Assembly: GCA_002279285.1 (NCBI GenBank)
Contig: NCBR01000118.1
Coordinates: 1-7,561, forward strand
DNA length: 7,561 nt
Direction: 5' to 3'
Source: Acidobacteria bacterium 37-71-11
GTDB lineage: Bacteria; Acidobacteriota; Thermoanaerobaculia; Thermoanaerobaculales; Thermoanaerobaculaceae
In this document: in pieces, positions 4,412-7,561 of the stretch
Layout: each line of letters opens with the position of its first letter
How positions within the stretch are numbered: position 1 is the first letter of the stretch
The notes under the pieces: model-generated
Database searches by the model: none
The model's input: the letters and a program-made list of their open reading frames with translations, nothing else
Told to the model about the DNA's origin: nothing
Translations under genes and position numbers: made by a program

Positions 4412-6951
4412 GGCCGCTCCCCGTTCCAGCGCACCGCCACCAGCGTGATGTCGTCGTACGGCTCGCCGCCGAGCGTAAACGCCTCGACCTCGCGCATCAT
4501 CTTGTCCACCACCGCGGAAGGGTCGCTGTCACCGCGCGCGAGGATGGCCGCGACGCGCTCGTCGCCGAACGGTTCGCCGTCCGGCGTGCGCGCGTCGGTC
4601 AGCCCGTCGGAGTAGAGCAGCACCGTGTCGCCCGGACGCAGCGCGAAGTGGAGCAGGTCCCAGCTTGCCTCGCGCAGTGCGCCCACCGGCAGTCGGTGCA
4701 ACGGCGAAGGCAATTCCTCCACCTCGCCGGAGGCCCGGCGCAGGAGCGGCGTCGGCTGGCCCGCGAGCACGTACGCGCCCGACCCGCCGGCGCCCACGAG
4801 CAGGTACGCCAGCGCCACGAACATCCGGCGCCCCGGCGTGTACAGGCGCTGGTTGGCGATTTCGAAGATCTGCGCCGGCGTCGCGCCGCCGAGCGCGGCG
4901 GTGTGCAGGACCTCCCGGGCCGCGACCATCACCATCGCGCCCGGCACCGACTTGCCGGCCACGTCCCCGACCACCAGCGCCACCGAGCCGTCGCCGTCCC
5001 CGGCGAGCGCGTCGTAGAAGTCGCCCCCCACCTGGCGGGCGGGGACGCAGCGGGCCGCCACCTGCCACCCCGGCGGCGCCGGAAGCGTGGCCGGGATGAG
5101 GGAGAACTGCACCCGGCGCGCGATCTCCAGCTCCTTCTCGAGCTCGACCTGGCGGGTGCGGTCGCGCAGCAGGCGGGCGTTCTCGAGGGCGACCGCGCCC
5201 TGGTTGGCAAGCGTGCGCACGAGCTGGAGGTCGTCCTTGCCGAACTCCTCCTCGGAACGCTTGGGGCCGAGCGAGAGCACGGCGTGGAGCTGGCCGCGGG
5301 TGCGCAGCGGGACGAGCAGGCGGGCGCCGAGTGCGGCGAGCTGCTCGAGCAGTCGGCGCGAGTCCGGGTCGAGCGTCTTGAACGGCTCGAGCACGCCGGG
5401 CCTCACCGGCTCGTCCATGCGGGCGAGTTCCTCGATCACCAACGCGCCCGCGGGCAGCTCGCGCGCCAGCGGCGGCGGGGCGGTGCGCGACACCAAGACC
5501 TTGCCCTCGCGGACGTGGAGGGCGGCCCACTCGAGGTGCATGATCTCGGAGAGGCGGGTGGCGAGCAGCGCCTCGAGCCCGTCGATCGAGAACTCGCGCA
5601 CCACGGCGGCACTGACATCCTCGATCGCGCGCCGGGCGTCGTACACCTCGCGGAAGAAGAACCGGTCCACGGGCTCCTGCAGGCGGCGGCGCAGCGGGTC
5701 GAAGATCGCCAGGATCGCGAGCGCGAGCAGAAACGGGAAGTACGGCGAGGACCCGGAAAACAACAGCGTCGAAACCGCGATCCCCAGCCCGTAGATCCCG
5801 GCCACCACGGCGGTCGCCAGCGTGTACAGCAGCGACTTCCGGACGATGACTCTGATGTCGAAGAACTGGAAGCGCACGATCGCGTACGCGAACGTGAGCG
5901 GGATCAGCGTCAGCGGCACCTCGCCCCAGAACAGGAACCGGTCGGTGCGCAGCAACGACGGGAGCACGACGCCGAGCACCAGGAACGGCGTCACCCCGGC
6001 CACGGTGCCCACGAAGACGGTCGCGATCTGGCGGCGCTCCCGTCCCTCCTCGGCGCGCAGCAGCGAGCCCAGCAGCGCCAGCAGCCCGAGCACCAGGTAG
6101 TCGCCCATCAGCACCCAGTTCGAGATCGGCGCGCCCGACACGACGCGGATGTGCACGGTGAACACCAACCCGATCAACAGCGTCACCACGTAGAACAACG
6201 GCGGCAGCAGGTACAGCAGGCGGAAGAAGTTCGGCGACTCGTTGAAGAACCGCTCCGCCGCCCGCAGGACCCGCCCCCCCGAACCGTCCCCCGGCACCAC
6301 TGCGCCGGCGATCGTCAGCTTCAGGCGCCGGGGAAAGACGAGGAAAAAGTGCAGGAACGCGGCCGGGAGCACGAGCAGCGAGAGCGTCCCGGTGGTCAGC
6401 ACGACCCCGTCGACCCACGAGTACGAGGCCGGCCGCAGGCGGCACACGAGGAAGAGCAGGAACAGCGTGCACAGGGTGAAGAAGACACGGCTCGGCCCGC
6501 CCTGCGGCTCATCGGGCCGCTGCAGGAGCACGTACAGCCCGATGAAGAAGAAGAGGAACCCGGAGAAGCAGGCGTACACGTACGACGCCGTCCCCAGCTG
6601 CCTCGGCCCCAGCTGGACGTCGCGCTCGAGGAGGGCGCCGGCGCGTTCGAGCAGGTAGGGCACACGCTCGCCGACATGATGCCGCTGCAGCAGCTGGGCG
6701 ACGTCGGAGGCACTGCGCACGACCTCGCGGCCGACGCCCGCGATGCGGTCCCCGGGCTGCAGCCCCGCCGCCGCCGCGCCCGAGCCCGGCGCAACCGCCC
6801 GCACCACCAGCTCGCTGCGGTCCGGGTCGAGGATGACGCCGTCGTAGGGCCGCGGCAGGAACATGTCGAGAATCGACAGGCAGGCCACCAGGAAAGCGAC
6901 CGCGCCGAAGGTCAGGACCGGGATCAGCCCCGGCGAGCGTGGGTGCGTCAT
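4408..6951 (-). CDS. Membrane PDZ - multi-TM - GAF - SpoIIE/PP2C phosphatase
   Basis: An 847-residue sensor phosphatase. Residues 9-31 are a signal-anchor helix. Residues about 41-115 form a PDZ-like domain (VVRAVAPGSGAAAAGLQPGDRIAGV), presumably extracytoplasmic. About nine hydrophobic helices follow: near 122-143, 155-172, 182-206, 246-268, 280-299, 309-333, 343-360, 371-398 and 402-418. FFDIRVIVRKSLLYTLATA and DPLRRRLQEPVDRFFFREVY are typical of the membrane module of many bacterial sensor kinases. A GAF domain (about 445-592), a coiled coil (593-615) and a SpoIIE/PP2C domain (about 625-845) complete it, with GGDFYD (642-647), GDVAGKS (662-668), YSDGLTDA (780-787) and YDDIT (832-836). The usual SAGHN is LAGQP (729-733). 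An open frame to 7533 exists, but it overlaps tmk, so ATG 6951 is taken as the start; no Shine-Dalgarno is visible. It probably passes an envelope signal to a STAS protein or the adjoining activator. Confidence 0.92.
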   Translation of the reverse strand: MTHPRSPGLIPVLTFGAVAFLVACLSILDMFLPRPYDGVILDPDRSELVVRAVAPGSGAAAAGLQPGDRIAGVGREVVRSASDVAQLLQRHHVGERVPYLLERAGALLERDVQLGPRQLGTASYVYACFSGFLFFFIGLYVLLQRPDEPQGGPSRVFFTLCTLFLLFLVCRLRPASYSWVDGVVLTTGTLSLLVLPAAFLHFFLVFPRRLKLTIAGAVVPGDGSGGRVLRAAERFFNESPNFFRLLYLLPPLFYVVTLLIGLVFTVHIRVVSGAPISNWVLMGDYLVLGLLALLGSLLRAEEGRERRQIATVFVGTVAGVTPFLVLGVVLPSLLRTDRFLFWGEVPLTLIPLTFAYAIVRFQFFDIRVIVRKSLLYTLATAVVAGIYGLGIAVSTLLFSGSSPYFPFLLALAILAIFDPLRRRLQEPVDRFFFREVYDARRAIEDVSAAVVREFSIDGLEALLATRLSEIMHLEWAALHVREGKVLVSRTAPPPLARELPAGALVIEELARMDEPVRPGVLEPFKTLDPDSRRLLEQLAALGARLLVPLRTRGQLHAVLSLGPKRSEEEFGKDDLQLVRTLANQGAVALENARLLRDRTRQVELEKELEIARRVQFSLIPATLPAPPGWQVAARCVPARQVGGDFYDALAGDGDGSVALVVGDVAGKSVPGAMVMVAAREVLHTAALGGATPAQIFEIANQRLYTPGRRMFVALAYLLVGAGGSGAYVLAGQPTPLLRRASGEVEELPSPLHRLPVGALREASWDLLHFALRPGDTVLLYSDGLTDARTPDGEPFGDERVAAILARGDSDPSAVVDKMMREVEAFTLGGEPYDDITLVAVRWNGERP

Positions 6952-6964
6952 GGTCGGCACAACG

Positions 6965-6970
6965 ATACTA
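6965..6970 (-). promoter_or_regulatory. Candidate -10 box of the membrane phosphatase-activator operon
   Basis: The minus strand reads TAGTAT, ending 13 nt before the ATG at 6951. Predicted initiation near 6958 would leave a leader of about 7 nt, too short for a Shine-Dalgarno, and none is seen. No good -35 hexamer is found at 16-18 bp spacing, so the call rests on the -10 alone in a GC-rich 81-bp divergent gap (6952-7032). Confidence 0.35.
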
Positions 6971-7020
6971 CGGGGCCGGGCCGGATGAGTTCCCCCGCTC
7001 GCGCCGCCAGCGAACCAGGC

Positions 7021-7026
7021 TAGAAT
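7021..7026 (+). promoter_or_regulatory. Candidate -10 box of tmk (possible leaderless transcript)
   Basis: TAGAAT lies immediately upstream of tmk. Six bases separate it from the GTG, so transcription would begin at or next to the start codon. There is no convincing Shine-Dalgarno: the nearest AGG (7017-7019) is 13 nt away and would not be in the transcript. No -35 match is seen at standard spacing. The TAG is also an in-frame stop for tmk, which rules out any upstream start. Confidence 0.4.
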
Positions 7027-7032
7027 TGCGCC

Positions 7033-7561
7033 GTGTCCGGCGGCCGGCTGATCACGTTCGAGGGGGTCGAGGGGTGCGGCAAGAGCACCCAGCTGCTGCT
7101 CCTCGCCCGCCACCTGCAGCAGCGCGGCATCGCGTTCGTGACGACCAGGGAACCCGGCGGGACGCCGCTCGGGGAACGGGTCCGGGAGCTGCTCCTCGAC
7201 CCACGCCTGGTGCCGGTGCCCGCGGCCGAGCTGTTCCTCTTCGAGGCGGCGCGCGCCCAGCTCGTCGCTGGCGTCATCGAACCGGCGCTGCTCGCCGGCA
7301 CGACCGTGCTCTCCGACCGCTTCGCCGACTCCTCGGTCGCCTACCAGGGCGGCGCCCGCGGCATTCCGGCCGAGACCGTCGCGCGCCTCAACGCGCTCGC
7401 CTGCGCCGGCCTCGTGCCTGACCGGACGCTGGTGTTCGACCTCGACGTCGAGCTCGCTTTTCATCGCGCGCGCCGCCGTCCGACGACGAAGGCGGACAAC
7501 CGCCGCTTCGAGGACGAGGCGCTCGCGTTCCACCAGGCGGTGGCCGAGGGGTACCGGGCGC
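7033..7561 (+). CDS. tmk: Thymidylate kinase (dTMP kinase), 3' end beyond the window
   Basis: The open frame starts at GTG 7033 and continues through 176 codons without a stop to the window edge, so the C-terminus (about 30-40 residues by family length) is missing. The enzyme phosphorylates dTMP to dTDP with ATP in the cytoplasm, an essential step of dTTP synthesis. The P-loop is FEGVEGCGKST (residues 9-19). The dTMP-binding motif TREPGGTPLGE starts near residue 38. The DRF/SS-x-AYQG segment, DRFADSSVAYQG, lies near residues 95-106 (the family usually has DRY). LVFDLDVELAF near 134-144 is the core strand before the lid, and the Arg-rich RARRRP around 146-151 leads into the lid region. It is transcribed away from the signalling cluster across an 81-bp gap. 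No functional link to that cluster is implied. Confidence 0.95.
   Translation, partial: MSGGRLITFEGVEGCGKSTQLLLLARHLQQRGIAFVTTREPGGTPLGERVRELLLDPRLVPVPAAELFLFEAARAQLVAGVIEPALLAGTTVLSDRFADSSVAYQGGARGIPAETVARLNALACAGLVPDRTLVFDLDVELAFHRARRRPTTKADNRRFEDEALAFHQAVAEGYRA

Noticed and set aside
2786..4615. 609-codon plus-strand open frame
   Set aside because: Antisense to the enhancer-binding protein gene, which has all AAA+ motifs. The product is low complexity.
4342..7023. 893-codon plus-strand open frame
   Set aside because: Long only because it mirrors the membrane phosphatase codons. The product is rich in Arg, Gln, Glu and His with no domain.
6939..7421. 160-codon plus-strand open frame from ATG 6939
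   Set aside because: It overlaps tmk in a different frame and has an Arg/Pro/Gly-rich product. The tmk frame from GTG 7033 carries clear kinase motifs.
6952..7533. 194-residue N-terminal extension of the membrane phosphatase reading frame
   Set aside because: It lies antisense to the P-loop and other conserved motifs of tmk, is Arg/Glu-rich without a recognisable fold, and the signal-anchor helix and PDZ begin right after ATG 6951.
1..7561. CRISPR array, tRNA, rRNA or insertion sequence
   Set aside because: No regularly spaced direct repeats, no cloverleaf or rRNA signatures and no transposase gene were seen on reading both strands.

Overview
The window is very GC-rich, with strong G/C preference at third codon positions. 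It carries a signalling cluster on the minus strand, with the start of a housekeeping gene (thymidylate kinase) diverging from it at the right edge. Sigma-54 enhancer-binding regulators, RsbU/RsbV/RsbW-type partner-switching proteins and membrane-bound PP2C phosphatases occurring together suggest a high-GC bacterium of the Myxococcota / Desulfobacterota / Acidobacteriota kind, or a related uncultured lineage. No rRNA or other taxonomic marker is present, so this is an inference only.

Layout in the direction of minus-strand transcription, from right to left. (1) 6951-4408 encodes an 847-residue membrane protein: signal anchor, PDZ, about nine more membrane spans, GAF, then a SpoIIE/PP2C phosphatase. 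(2) 4411-2870 overlaps it by 4 nt and encodes a GAF-AAA+-Fis sigma-54 enhancer-binding protein (EBP) whose GAFTGA loop reads GVATGV. (3) 2549-2869 is a regulatory gap holding one arm of a 14-bp inverted repeat (the other arm lies in the EBP 3' end), a terminator-like hairpin, an AT-rich patch and a near-consensus sigma-54 promoter. (4) 2548-223 is a second operon of three genes joined by 4-nt overlaps: an RsbW-like kinase, a STAS antagonist and a soluble GAF-PP2C phosphatase. A terminator-like hairpin follows at 137-158. (5) 2-106 forms one long imperfect palindrome resembling an intergenic structured repeat. (6) On the plus strand tmk starts with GTG at 7033 and runs off the right edge.

Proposed circuit (inference): the membrane phosphatase and the EBP form a sensing/transcription unit. 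The EBP binds the paired inverted repeats about 93-190 bp upstream of the predicted start site and activates the sigma-54 promoter of the kinase / antagonist / phosphatase operon. The two PP2C phosphatases could both act on the single STAS protein, one responding at the membrane and one in the cytoplasm. No sigma factor gene that the RsbW-like kinase would bind is present, so the final output of the switch cannot be seen here.
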